Shown: positions 16,572 through 25,617, counted from the stretch's first letter. The stretch is 64,000 nucleotides of DNA from an uncultured Pirellulaceae bacterium (GCA_938091115.1 CALKNI010000092.1:1-64000); one strand, 5' to 3'. Translations and numbers: made by a program. Notes: generated by a model from the sequence alone, not told the origin.

Positions 16572-18461
16572 ATGGATCAATATTTTAAATTAACCGAATC
16601 GCTCGACATCCAAAGTGCCTCATTGGAGAGTCCGCAGAATCAAACGCTTCGACCGGATGCGAGGTTTCCTAAAATAAACCCCGTTGTTTTGGAAACGACT
16701 TCGTGGAACGAGGCAATTGAAACTCAGTTGCCAGATCTTTTAAGCAGTTGGATTATGGAGTCACCGAACAGGCCTCCAGTCGTTTCTGCCAGATTCAAAG
16801 GTCGTCGAATTAAAACCAGCAGTTATTATTTTTCCGAGACTGGACCGGCGAAGCGTGGTAAACAGTCGTCTATCGCTGCGGATCTTTTTGATCCTTACGC
16901 GCCGAAAGTCTTAAAGGATTCGGTTAGTGAAGAAAGCAAGTCGGGCGTAAAGCTAAAAGAAAAAAAAGCAGCTACGAGAACCCGTATGAAGGCGCCAGCG
17001 GATGTCATCAAGCTGGAAGATCGCTTGTTTTATCTTTTACAGCCTCCGTTGGAAAATCTTCTCGACGGCAAGACGATGGAGTTTCCATTTGAGCCGTTTC
17101 CATTTCAGTATGCGGGAATTGCATTCTTGTTCCCTCGCAATAGTGCAATTCTGGCTGACGAAATGGGGCTGGGTAAGACAATGCAGACAATTGCAACCGT
17201 TCGGATGTTACTTCGGGCTGGTTTCATTAAGAGCGTTTTGATTATTTGCCCGAAGCCATTAGTGACCAATTGGCAGCGAGAATTTAAATCTTGGGCTCCT
17301 GAGATCACCGTGGCAGCCATTAAAGGGAACCAGCATCAGCGTGCCTGGCATTGGAAGACTGAGTCGGCGATGGTCAAGCTGGCAAATTATGAGCTTTTGA
17401 CACGCGATGAAGCGTTGGTCACAGCTCCGGAAAATGAATATGATTTGGTGATTCTTGATGAAGCTCAACGAATTAAGAATAAAGCGAATGCGACGAGTGA
17501 GGTTGTGCACCGGATCAATCGGAAAAGAAGTTGGGCATTGACCGGTACCCCGATCGAAAATGGGGTGGAGGATCTCGTAGGGATTTGCGAATTTGCAGCC
17601 AAGGGAGCGGTATCGAGCGGGATGACGGCTCGGGAGATGCGTGGGCGAGTGAAGGATCTGATTCTTCGCCGCACAAAAGATGTGGTCATGAAAGATATGC
17701 CCCCAAGATTGATGCGGGATGCGGAATTGGAACTTTCGCCGGAGCAGCAAATTAGTTACGACGGCGCGGAAAAGGATGGAGTTCTGAGGCTCAATGACAT
17801 GGGGGATGAATTAACGATCAAGCATGTTTTCGAATTAGTTTTACGATTGAAGCAGATCTGTAATTTTGATCCCGCGACTGGCATGAGTAGCAAGATAGAG
17901 CGTCTTAAAGCGGATATGGAAGAGGTGGCCGCAAGCGGTCAGAAGGCAATTGTATTTAGTCAGTGGGTGGATTCACTTGAGGTCATTGGCAAACAACTGA
18001 TGGTTCACAAACCGCTTGAATATCACGGACGTATTCCATCTAAGCAGCGTGATCCAATTTTAAAAGAATTCAAGGAAAATCCAGACCGCAAGGTTCTTTT
18101 GATGAGCTACGGAGCGGGAGCTGTTGGTTTGAATCTCCAGTTCTGCCGTTACGTATTTTTGTTCGACCGTTGGTGGAATCCGGCAATCGAAGATCAGGCG
18201 ATTAACCGAGCTCACCGAATTGGGGCGGCGGGAAGTGTGACGATTACCAGAATGATTATGGCGGGTACAATCGAACAGCGAATCCATCAGATTTTGGAAG
18301 AAAAGCGAGAGCTGTTCCGAGAGATTTTGTCGGACGGTGATGCACCTGCAAAGCGAGGTTTGTCACGCAACGAAATTTTTGGGTTGTTTGATTTAACGAC
18401 GCCCAAGGGTAAAATCACGCCAGTCAACGAGGTTGGGGACGAGTTGGGAAAAGCAGCTTGA
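16572..18461 (+). CDS. SNF2-family helicase-like ATPase
   Basis: About 629 residues. The SNF2 core is complete: motif I DEMGLGKTMQT near residue 198, motif II DEAQ (VILDEAQRIKN) near 295, motif III LTGTPIENG, and the C-terminal motifs VFSQWVDSL, LMSYGAGAVGLNLQ and QAINRAHRIG near 541. Such ATPases move on double-stranded DNA and remodel or displace bound proteins. The ORF track begins at 16299, deep inside the upstream gene, which is unlikely. ATG at 16572 is taken; a GTG at 16527 near a GAGGAGG is possible. The N-terminal ~150 residues are unassigned and hold no zinc-binding SWIM motif that I can see. Confidence 0.9.
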   Translation: MDQYFKLTESLDIQSASLESPQNQTLRPDARFPKINPVVLETTSWNEAIETQLPDLLSSWIMESPNRPPVVSARFKGRRIKTSSYYFSETGPAKRGKQSSIAADLFDPYAPKVLKDSVSEESKSGVKLKEKKAATRTRMKAPADVIKLEDRLFYLLQPPLENLLDGKTMEFPFEPFPFQYAGIAFLFPRNSAILADEMGLGKTMQTIATVRMLLRAGFIKSVLIICPKPLVTNWQREFKSWAPEITVAAIKGNQHQRAWHWKTESAMVKLANYELLTRDEALVTAPENEYDLVILDEAQRIKNKANATSEVVHRINRKRSWALTGTPIENGVEDLVGICEFAAKGAVSSGMTAREMRGRVKDLILRRTKDVVMKDMPPRLMRDAELELSPEQQISYDGAEKDGVLRLNDMGDELTIKHVFELVLRLKQICNFDPATGMSSKIERLKADMEEVAASGQKAIVFSQWVDSLEVIGKQLMVHKPLEYHGRIPSKQRDPILKEFKENPDRKVLLMSYGAGAVGLNLQFCRYVFLFDRWWNPAIEDQAINRAHRIGAAGSVTITRMIMAGTIEQRIHQILEEKRELFREILSDGDAPAKRGLSRNEIFGLFDLTTPKGKITPVNEVGDELGKAA

Positions 18462-18558
18462 TCCGGGAGTAGTTCACGATTTGTTAATCTGTTTTACTTT
18501 CGTAAGTGGTGGAGTGGTTGCGATGAGCATCTGGTAAAGGGATAAGCACGGCACTGCG

Positions 18559-19719
18559 ATGTCAAATACTTCAACTAAATCAAAACCGAAACCTAATTGG
18601 TACCCGCCCTGGGCACCAAGGTTTTGGAATGGAATGCGGCTGGGCGACTACCTGCGGTTGATGAAAGAAAACCGATTTAAGATCCATCCGTTAAGATATC
18701 CAATGTTTGCCCTGGGGGGTGGGTGTGCGTTGATGAATTCGATCCTAGCTCAGGTTCAGGATGTCACTCACGGGAGTGTAATCGAGTCGGTTCAGCTAAA
18801 AAAGCCGCCAGTTTTTATTATCGGTCACTGGCGATCAGGTACGACATTGATGCATGAGTTAATGTCAATGGATTCGCGTTTAGCATTCCCAACCAATTTT
18901 GATGCATTTATTCCCAATCATTTTCTTGCATCTCGATTCTTTTTTTATCCGTTTTTAAAATTGCTGATGCCCCGTCAACGCCCCATGGACAACATGTCGA
19001 TGGGTGTTGGATCCCCTCAAGAAGATGATTTCGCGTTGTGTGCTTATGGTGCGCCAACTCCTTACCGCAGAATTGCGTTTCCCAACCAACCGAGTCGAGA
19101 GCATCTGAATCTCAAATTATCCGATGCTGATCACGAGGTGCAGGAAAAATTGCACGGGGCAATGAATTATTTTCTAAAGGCGCTGACCGTTAGGTATGAA
19201 TCCCAATTGGTTCTGAAGTCGCCGCCTCATACTGGGCGTTTAGAGCAGTTGGTCGAGTGGTTTCCAGGGGCGAAGTTTGTGCATATGGCACGGCATCCGC
19301 ACAAGTTAGTGCCTTCCACGATGAGGCTTTGGAAACTGTTGGATTCGCTTCAGGGTTTTCAGATTCCAAGATACGATGATACTTGGCTCAAAAACTATAT
19401 TTTCGAATGCAAGGATTTAATGTATTCGGCGTACTTTAATCAACGTGATTCAATTCCCAAAAATCAATTGGTTGAAGTGAATTTTGAAAATCTCACAATC
19501 CAGCCGATTGCCGAGATGGAACGAGTTTATGGTCAGCTTGAGATGGATGGATTTTCAGAGTTAGAACCAGCGTTGGTGGAGTATTTTGAACGTAAAAAGA
19601 ACCATCAGAAAAATCCATTTACGATTGAGCCTTCGCTTGAGCTTGAAATTGATAACAATTGGCATCGCTATATGGATGTGTTTGGATATTCAAGTCCGTC
19701 TGGTCAGAGTGCGGGTTGA
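18559..19719 (+). CDS. Sulfotransferase family protein
   Basis: A 386-residue protein with the PAPS-binding loop of sulfotransferases, FIIGHWRSGTTLMHELM near residue 85-100, and a 3'-phosphate-binding region FVHMARHPHKLVPSTM near residue 238. These enzymes move a sulfate group from PAPS to an acceptor, often a glycan or lipid. The protein is somewhat longer than the minimum and no signal peptide is visible. Planctomycetes carry many sulfatases and sulfotransferases, but no sulfatase gene is adjacent here, so the acceptor is unknown. It is convergent with the flagellar operon. Confidence 0.85.
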   Translation: MSNTSTKSKPKPNWYPPWAPRFWNGMRLGDYLRLMKENRFKIHPLRYPMFALGGGCALMNSILAQVQDVTHGSVIESVQLKKPPVFIIGHWRSGTTLMHELMSMDSRLAFPTNFDAFIPNHFLASRFFFYPFLKLLMPRQRPMDNMSMGVGSPQEDDFALCAYGAPTPYRRIAFPNQPSREHLNLKLSDADHEVQEKLHGAMNYFLKALTVRYESQLVLKSPPHTGRLEQLVEWFPGAKFVHMARHPHKLVPSTMRLWKLLDSLQGFQIPRYDDTWLKNYIFECKDLMYSAYFNQRDSIPKNQLVEVNFENLTIQPIAEMERVYGQLEMDGFSELEPALVEYFERKKNHQKNPFTIEPSLELEIDNNWHRYMDVFGYSSPSGQSAG

Positions 19720-19761
19720 CCCTCTGACATTATTGCTAGGAAGGCTGCTGTTGGATGGAGT

Positions 19762-20514
19762 TCATCTTAATCGGCTCAATTCCTGCCTCCGCCGATGAAT
19801 CTGAGGATCGCCGTTTTGCATTCTTATTTCGTCCCGCAATTGCTGGTCCGTCATTTTTAACCGATTTTCATGGCTGACAAATTTCATAAAGAAGTCAAAG
19901 GTTGATGCAAACAAAAGCGTTATTGCGACGTGCAACGAGACACCAATTACGAGGCCTAACATTTTGGAGGCCATTAAATCGATTGGCAGATTTGCTAATT
20001 GAAAAAAACTATCTTGTTGAATCCAAACGCTCGTTCCGCCCGCGATTCCCGCGAGAATTGTTTTAGGAACCCCAGTGATAATTGTGAAAAAGCCACTGAT
20101 TGAAAAAATATTTTTCCATGTGCCGGAAGCTAATCGTGTCGGATCAAGGGAGACTCGTTTGGGTAATAAGAGTGGTCCAGATTGAATCCAGTGGGAAATT
20201 ACTCCAGCGACAACTAAAAGGCACAACAGAGGTGCGAGTTGCGTAACAACTCCCAGGATTGCGTGTTGGATTTGTTCAGTAAAATCTTGACTTGACATGC
20301 TGAGGTTACCCGGAGCCATTGTCCAAGTGTCAGCAGTCCAGTTGCGAATCCAGTGGCCTACATTACCGAGCATGTAATAAGTGATCGCAATCGCGCCCAG
20401 CATCTGTAGGGCGGCTGCCAGTTCGTGGCTCTTGACGACATCGCCATCCTGTCTTGCCTGTTGCCGTCGGCTAGGAGTTGCTTGGTGGATTCGGTCTTGG
20501 ACTGACTCACTCAT
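19762..20514 (-). CDS. flhB: FlhB-like flagellar export protein lacking the C-terminal domain
   Basis: FlhB is an export-gate protein that controls substrate switching of the flagellar type III system. This 250-residue protein has the N-terminal motif TPSRRQQARQDGDVVKS and four transmembrane helices, then the linker QQLRDEIRMQNGDPQIHRRR that corresponds to the highly conserved KDE...GDP segment. It stops right after that linker. The usual ~130-residue cytoplasmic domain with the self-cleaving NPTH motif is absent. No NPTH can be read in any frame between the stop and the convergent sulfotransferase gene. The start overlaps the end of fliR by eight bases. Family is clear; function without the domain is uncertain. 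Confidence 0.85.
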   Translation of the reverse strand: MSESVQDRIHQATPSRRQQARQDGDVVKSHELAAALQMLGAIAITYYMLGNVGHWIRNWTADTWTMAPGNLSMSSQDFTEQIQHAILGVVTQLAPLLCLLVVAGVISHWIQSGPLLLPKRVSLDPTRLASGTWKNIFSISGFFTIITGVPKTILAGIAGGTSVWIQQDSFFQLANLPIDLMASKMLGLVIGVSLHVAITLLFASTFDFFMKFVSHENRLKMTDQQLRDEIRMQNGDPQIHRRRQELSRLR

Positions 20515-21283
20515 TTTTGGCGACCTCTTTGATCGAAGATTGCATAGAATCTGTGATCATCGAAACGAAGTGTTCTAGATCGTCGACAAATAGCCAAACG
20601 CTTCCTCCTAACGTCAAAAACACGGCAAGAAACATCACGATGAGATTGGAACTGAGCCCCATGCCTAAGAGGTTCATCTGCGGGTAAGTTCGGCTGACGA
20701 ATCCTATTGCTATGGTCGCGATGAGCATTGCAGCAACTGCAGGTGCAACGCCGCGAAGTGTTAGTATGAAGCTTTGTTGTAAAAGCGTGATTAAAATTTC
20801 GCTTACCTGATTGGTCGCTAATTCGGTCCCAAGTGGTAGGTAAATAAATGTATCGAGAAGAGCTGAGACGACTAATTCCGGACCGCCAGCTAAGGCAAAT
20901 GCAGCCAATGAGAGCACGGCAAACATTTGGCTGATGGTAGAAGAGTTTTCGCCGGTTTGGGGATCTAGAGTATTTGAAATTTGAATGCCAGCCATTTGAC
21001 CAATAACGGTTCCAGCAAATTGAGCAGCTGAAAACATTATCATGACTCCCAATCCTAATAGAGAGCCAATAACAACTTCACAGAAGATTGCAGAAAAGAG
21101 ACTCTCAAGATTGGTTGGTTCAAATTTGGGTGGAATGATCAACGGAAATGCAGTCAGACTTAAAAGCACTGCAATTCCAAGGCGAATTTTTAGTGGCACA
21201 ACTCGACTGCCGAATATCGGAGCTGTCATCACTAATGATACAACCCGGGAGAACGCAAGGAAAAAGATCAATGCCGAATCCAT
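20507..21283 (-). CDS. fliR: Flagellar biosynthesis protein FliR
   Basis: FliR is part of the FliPQR export gate in the cytoplasmic membrane. The 258 residues match the family length, with six or so hydrophobic helices and the conserved start FFLAFSRVVSLVMTAPIFGSR. NPQMN-type residues appear as RTYPQMNLLGMGLSSN near residue 205. Its start lies two bases after the stop of fliQ and its end overlaps flhB by eight bases, so the order fliQ-fliR-flhB is translationally coupled. Confidence 0.93.
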   Translation of the reverse strand: MDSALIFFLAFSRVVSLVMTAPIFGSRVVPLKIRLGIAVLLSLTAFPLIIPPKFEPTNLESLFSAIFCEVVIGSLLGLGVMIMFSAAQFAGTVIGQMAGIQISNTLDPQTGENSSTISQMFAVLSLAAFALAGGPELVVSALLDTFIYLPLGTELATNQVSEILITLLQQSFILTLRGVAPAVAAMLIATIAIGFVSRTYPQMNLLGMGLSSNLIVMFLAVFLTLGGSVWLFVDDLEHFVSMITDSMQSSIKEVAKNE

Positions 21284-21285
21284 CG

Positions 21286-21852
21286 TTACCCGCCTTTTTC
21301 AGTCCGGGGTATTTTGGATACGCGATAATGAGGTAGTGAGAATGGGTTGTTGGAGACGCCGGAGGGGGCGAGCGAGTCGCCTTTGGGGTGTGTCGGCAGC
21401 GATTGCTCAAGCTTTTGAAATTCTCCGATTAGCGAGAAGATAGAATTGTCTGGATTTGGATGAGTGGTATCTTGATTGGTGGCGTTTTCGTTTTTTGTCG
21501 CAATGGTATCAGAGGTGTGCTCGGTTGGGTTGCGTTCCGCCTCTAATGCTGAATTATTGGCGAATAGAGTGGGTGGTGGCGAATTGGACCATTGAGTCAT
21601 TGGCTTTTCAAATGAAAGCCGAGCAAAATCAGTCATGCGTTCGGTAAGCCAGGGCAGGCAGATCCCAATCACGGCAACCAGTATCAGGATTTTGGGAACG
21701 AACGACACAGTTTGATCCTGAACCTGAGTCATGGTCTGAATGATGCCAATGATTAAGCCAACGAGCAGGCTTGTTACGAGGATTGGACCTCCAACTAACA
21801 TGCATGTTTTCATGGCTTCGCGACTGAAGTCGATTGCATCTTCGGGGTTCAT
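21286..21852 (-). CDS. fliQ: Flagellar biosynthesis protein FliQ with long C-terminal extension
   Basis: FliQ is normally about 89 residues with two transmembrane helices. The first ~85 residues here are standard: DFSREAMKTCMLVGGPILVTSLLVGLIIGI, QTMTQVQDQTVSFVPKIL and a second helix. A further ~100 residues follow, rich in Asn, Thr, Pro and Ser and probably disordered (NNSALEAERNPTEHTSDT). The extended frame runs intact to within two bases of fliR, so it is likely translated. No domain is recognised in the extension. Confidence 0.9.
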   Translation of the reverse strand: MNPEDAIDFSREAMKTCMLVGGPILVTSLLVGLIIGIIQTMTQVQDQTVSFVPKILILVAVIGICLPWLTERMTDFARLSFEKPMTQWSNSPPPTLFANNSALEAERNPTEHTSDTIATKNENATNQDTTHPNPDNSIFSLIGEFQKLEQSLPTHPKGDSLAPSGVSNNPFSLPHYRVSKIPRTEKGG

Positions 21853-21922
21853 CTTGTGATCCAGTGAGATCGCGTAATTAGACGGAAGGACGGAAGGGAA
21901 TTCGTTGTCTTGTTAACCTTGG

Positions 21923-22981
21923 TCAGGTGATTGGGATGAAGCTCTGAAGTAACATTCCCACAACCAGATTCCAACCGTCAACTAAAACGAACAGGATCAA
22001 TTTCAGAGGAAAGCTAACCATGGTGGGAGGCAGCATTAGCATCCCGGTGGAGACAGTGACGGAAGATACAACCAGGTCGAGAACTAAGAATGGAAGGAAG
22101 ATTTGGAATCCAAGTAAGAATGCAACCTTGAGTTCGCTAACCATAAAGGCAGGTAGCAGTACATTGATTGGGACATCTTGCGCACTGGTGGGTGCTGCCT
22201 CCGAGTATTCCGGTACGTATTTATAAAAGACCGCAATCGATTCCGCGTTTCCAGCGGCTTCAATTTGATTGGCCATGAAGGTTTTTACCGGTGCGATGCC
22301 GCGAATCCACGCTTCTTCCCAACTGATGCCATTTTCTGTTTGTGTATATGGATCGATTGCTTCCTGTTTTACTTCGGTCCACACAGGGGTCATGATCAAC
22401 AACGTTACGAACAGTGAAAGAGCTGTCAAAACTTGAGTTGGTGGTAATTGTTGTGCGCCAAATGCCTGTTTAAGCAGTGTCAAAACCACAATTACTCTTA
22501 CATAGCAGGTTGTCATTAAGACAATCGCAGGAGCTAGACTTAAAGTTGCAAGAATTAGGGCAACCTTAATCGATGAAGTTAAACCTGCAGGAGATGTGAG
22601 TTGGTCAGTCGGTGAAGATAGAAAAGAAGTGAGCGAAGGTTGGTCGGAAGCAGCAGCGGTTTCAGGTGAAGGAGTCTGTGGAAGTGTATTGGAAGAGGAG
22701 TTGTTGGCTGCTAATCCAAGTTGATTCCTCACCTCGCTAGGCAGCTGATCTGTAGCTGTTAGCGCCTGCGATTCTTGAACATTTAGTAATTCTGCGCCGG
22801 TCATCTCTGCGTCAACACCGGTGGAATCGAATTCAGTATGCGGAAACGATTCTGTGATTGACAATTGCCCTGAAACGGATTGGGTGTTAATAAAAAAACC
22901 AATGCTTAACACGGTTATTGCGCAACACCGCAGAAAGGCAGTTTCAGGAATCGTTTTGGAATGATGATTGTGCAATGTCAA
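21923..22981 (-). CDS. fliP: Flagellar biosynthesis protein FliP with N-terminal extension
   Basis: FliP forms the core of the export gate. The C-terminal ~215 residues are typical: ATLSLAPAIVLMTTCYVRVI, QLPPTQVLTALSLFVTLLIM, VLLPAFMVSELKVAFLLGF and GMLMLPPTMVSFPLKLILFV. The N-terminus carries a signal peptide (CAITVLSIGFFINTQSVSG) and then about 95 extra polar residues before the first conserved helix; usual FliP is about 245 residues and this is 352. The start is a TTG at 22981 with no good ribosome-binding site, so the N-terminus is uncertain, but no ATG lies nearer. Confidence 0.92.
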   Translation of the reverse strand: MTLHNHHSKTIPETAFLRCCAITVLSIGFFINTQSVSGQLSITESFPHTEFDSTGVDAEMTGAELLNVQESQALTATDQLPSEVRNQLGLAANNSSSNTLPQTPSPETAAASDQPSLTSFLSSPTDQLTSPAGLTSSIKVALILATLSLAPAIVLMTTCYVRVIVVLTLLKQAFGAQQLPPTQVLTALSLFVTLLIMTPVWTEVKQEAIDPYTQTENGISWEEAWIRGIAPVKTFMANQIEAAGNAESIAVFYKYVPEYSEAAPTSAQDVPINVLLPAFMVSELKVAFLLGFQIFLPFLVLDLVVSSVTVSTGMLMLPPTMVSFPLKLILFVLVDGWNLVVGMLLQSFIPIT

Positions 22982-23002
22982 GAATTAAAAATGAATTACT
23001 GA

Positions 23003-23851
23003 TTAGGCTTCGAATACCGAGTTGTTTGAATTGCCAGATAGGTCGAGCGTTCGGAGGATATTCGCAAGGTTGTTTTGTTGCTGTGCCTGAGATTGGGCTG
23101 AAGGAGACGGTACCGCAGGCCCGGCGGCAGCAGCAGGTCTCATTTTCGGTTGAAAAGGATGTCGGCGGCCACTGCATAACGCGACTAGGTACTCAACTTC
23201 ATTTGGGTCTGTGATTTCCCCGATTGCCTGAGAGCCCTCTGCGCTATTGATTATTAGTAAGAGTTTGCTGCCCAAGCGAATCAGTTGTAGCTGCCGCTTC
23301 GGACCGAAGGGAATTTGTCCCATCAGCTCAAGGACTTCTCGTGGTAGGTTTTGATTACTGGACGGACTTAGTTTTCGCATGATCCAAACGAATCCGAAGT
23401 AAAGACCAAGAACCAGGGCAAGGCTGCCGAGCATCCTTCCGACGTCAGAAGAGGCGGTCAGTGTTTTGAATTTTCCGATCCAGGATTCAACATCTGTGAA
23501 TGCGGTGCCAAAACTTGATAGTTTCGTAACGGTCGAATCTTGCTCATTCTTGACGGGCGCTAGTGAGAAACCAGGGTCGGGGTTTGGAGGGAGTGCAGGA
23601 TCTGCAATGTGATTTGCTTTGTTATTCCCATCCCACTCTTCGGGGTCAAACTCCGGAAATTCTATTTTAATAGTACCCGCTTCAATTGGAATTTTCGCGG
23701 CCCCATTTTGGAAATTGGTTTGCGCGAAACTGCAACTTTCGGGCACGATCCAGGGGGACAATAAAATCAGGAGGCAGGCAAGTGAACTGCAAGATTTATC
23801 GGATCTGCCGAGAGACAAAGTTGTTTTGTTGAATTTGAAAATTTGTCTCAT
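23003..23851 (-). CDS. fliO: FliO-like flagellar assembly protein
   Basis: FliO helps assemble the FliP ring. The gene order (just before fliP) and a FliO-type core support the call: one transmembrane helix (MLGSLALVLGLYFGFVWIMRKL near residue 140-160) followed by a short beta domain (LELMGQIPFGPKRQLQLIRLGSKLLLI). At 282 residues it is about twice the usual size, with a signal peptide and a ~90-residue periplasmic region before the helix, and an Ala/Pro/Gln-rich tail. Start ATG at 23851. FliO is poorly conserved, so the name rests on both sequence and position. Confidence 0.8.
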   Translation of the reverse strand: MRQIFKFNKTTLSLGRSDKSCSSLACLLILLSPWIVPESCSFAQTNFQNGAAKIPIEAGTIKIEFPEFDPEEWDGNNKANHIADPALPPNPDPGFSLAPVKNEQDSTVTKLSSFGTAFTDVESWIGKFKTLTASSDVGRMLGSLALVLGLYFGFVWIMRKLSPSSNQNLPREVLELMGQIPFGPKRQLQLIRLGSKLLLIINSAEGSQAIGEITDPNEVEYLVALCSGRRHPFQPKMRPAAAAGPAVPSPSAQSQAQQQNNLANILRTLDLSGNSNNSVFEA

Positions 23852-23856
23852 CTCAG

Positions 23857-24102
23857 AGGCCTTGTCGGACGATAACGATTATAGGTCAGTGTGAAATAAT
23901 CTTTGAATTACGCACGTAAAAAAATAAGAGTGATCGCCTGGGCGTCGCTCAATCTCTCCAGAAGATCGCGGGCACGACTTTTCGCGGAATTTGCCGTGGC
24001 TCGCAAGATCAATTGACGCTAGCATTTGCCAGACTCGGAAAAGCTCTTTTTGCTTTGCGGGTGATCCGGTGAGTTGCGAAGTGATGCAACGAAGCGTTTT
24101 GT
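23857..24102 (-). other. Unassigned stretch between fliF and fliO with broken coding-like frames
   Basis: No intact gene is convincing here. The 81-residue ORF listed at 23879-24124 overlaps the fliF end and has a weak composition. In another frame, 23908-24012 reads ...ANSAKSRARDLLERLSD..., which looks protein-like but is only about 34 residues with no start site. The two together resemble a small gene broken by a frameshift. Confidence 0.3.
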
Positions 24103-25617
24103 TTAGGCAGCGTCTCGTATCCAAGACTCGATGACCCTTGCTGCCGCATCTGGATCTTTTTCAATCAATTGCGTTAGTCGAGTTTCTGAATCGGGTGAAG
24201 ATTCAGAAGCACTCACAGGGATCGCATTGGAGTGCTGGGTGCTTCCTGAGAATTGGGAAGTGTTGGCCAGTGGAAGTGGATCTGAACCTCGCGAAATAGA
24301 TACCAGAAGAATCAAACCTACCAGTAAGACAACGCCCGATGGCCAGTTTTCGGTGGCGATTTTTTTAAGTCTTACATCCAAGGGGACTGTGGAAGTTGTG
24401 GTTGCTGGAATTAAGTTAAAAGCAATCAAGTCATCGCATTTCAGATCGGGTGTAGATGAAAGAGATGATTCGATCTTTTGGGATATTTCGGATTGGAATT
24501 TTTTAAATTGAGAGGCGAATACGTCTTGATTCAAATTACGAGAATTTTGATCTCTCAGAGCAGTTTGAGTTTGCGAGGATTGGGTACGTTCGATTATCAG
24601 TTTCTCAGGAACATCGATGGAGATTGAAACGAGCTTAGTCATTGTCTTTGGTGTTGAGTCCGTTTGAATCTTACCTGTTGGCTTTGGATAGACAGCGGTT
24701 TCAAGTTTTATCACGTCGTTAGCTCCAGCCTGAAGAATTGAAGGTTTGCGAGCATTTAATCCTTGGGGCGGTGCTTCTACTACTTGTTGGTTTAGAGCAG
24801 AATTGGAAATGACCTTATCAATGCTTACGGTTACGGTTGCTTTGATTTCTGGATACATGGTAAGCGCATCATTAATTTGAGTTTCACAATAACGCTGTGC
24901 CTCGGAAATGTCAGTGGCGACTTGGATTGAGTTGTTGGTGTTGGGTGACTGGGATTCGTTATGAATCAGCCCTGTTTTAAGGTCAATCATGACAATGTCT
25001 TTTAAATCGACGCCGGCTGCGACTTGAATGATCGCCTTGATTGTTTTTACACGTTCTTCTGTTAGAGGAAGGTCATCTTTGGTGGCAAGAGAAATGGTGG
25101 CTCGGTTTTGTTGTTTTTGAAAGGTTGAAAATCCGATTGGTTTATCCATTTCAAAGATTGCCTCTAAGATGTATGGCAATCTGAGGATGGTCTTCTCAAT
25201 TTTCTTTTTCTTGGCTTCGAGCGTCATAGCATCGCGAGTGGATTTTGGGAGAAAGATGCTAGGGGCATCCTTACTTTTGTCATTCGATTTTCGGTAGTCT
25301 ACAGGTTCTTCGTTTTGCCTCACAATCGCCTTGATATATTCAAGTCGTTGGTTGGTTGGAACCAGTAGCTTACCTTCGGTGTTTGTTTCGAATTCTTCGA
25401 GACCCTCGCGGATTAGGGCAAATTCAAGGCGATATAATTCGCCTTCGGTCAATTTAGCATTCGGGTAAAGTTCGCATAAGCGTGATTCGCTAGTCTGTTG
25501 TTTGACTTGAAATGCGGCGAGGGTAGCGAGCATGATAATGCTGACAGAGAGTGCCCGGATACGCCGCTGTTTGGCAAATCTGATTACGGTTTCGATTGTG
25601 ATTGGCTTGGTGTCCAT
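24103..25617 (-). CDS. fliF: FliF-like flagellar MS-ring protein, divergent
   Basis: FliF forms the MS ring in the cytoplasmic membrane. This 504-residue protein has an N-terminal transmembrane segment (ALSVSIIMLATLAAFQV), a YscJ/FliF ring-building region with LTEGELYRLEFALIREGLEEF and LPLTEERVKTIKAIIQVAAGVDL, a second transmembrane helix (WPSGVVLLVGLILLVSI), and a short C-terminal tail ending DPDAAARVIESWIRDAA, the usual FliG-binding motif. It is clearly diverged from textbook FliF. ATG at 25617 is used; the ORF-track TTG at 25647 is the alternative. No fliG is seen nearby. Confidence 0.82.
   Translation of the reverse strand: MDTKPITIETVIRFAKQRRIRALSVSIIMLATLAAFQVKQQTSESRLCELYPNAKLTEGELYRLEFALIREGLEEFETNTEGKLLVPTNQRLEYIKAIVRQNEEPVDYRKSNDKSKDAPSIFLPKSTRDAMTLEAKKKKIEKTILRLPYILEAIFEMDKPIGFSTFQKQQNRATISLATKDDLPLTEERVKTIKAIIQVAAGVDLKDIVMIDLKTGLIHNESQSPNTNNSIQVATDISEAQRYCETQINDALTMYPEIKATVTVSIDKVISNSALNQQVVEAPPQGLNARKPSILQAGANDVIKLETAVYPKPTGKIQTDSTPKTMTKLVSISIDVPEKLIIERTQSSQTQTALRDQNSRNLNQDVFASQFKKFQSEISQKIESSLSSTPDLKCDDLIAFNLIPATTTSTVPLDVRLKKIATENWPSGVVLLVGLILLVSISRGSDPLPLANTSQFSGSTQHSNAIPVSASESSPDSETRLTQLIEKDPDAAARVIESWIRDAA

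Noticed and set aside
19720-19761. A frameshift that would restore the FlhB C-terminal domain
   Set aside because: Reading all frames from the stop to the sulfotransferase gene gives no NPTH-like sequence, and only about 40 bases are available.
23879-24124. The 81-residue ORF between fliF and fliO
   Set aside because: It overlaps the fliF end and its latter part is odd in composition; treated as an unresolved stretch instead.
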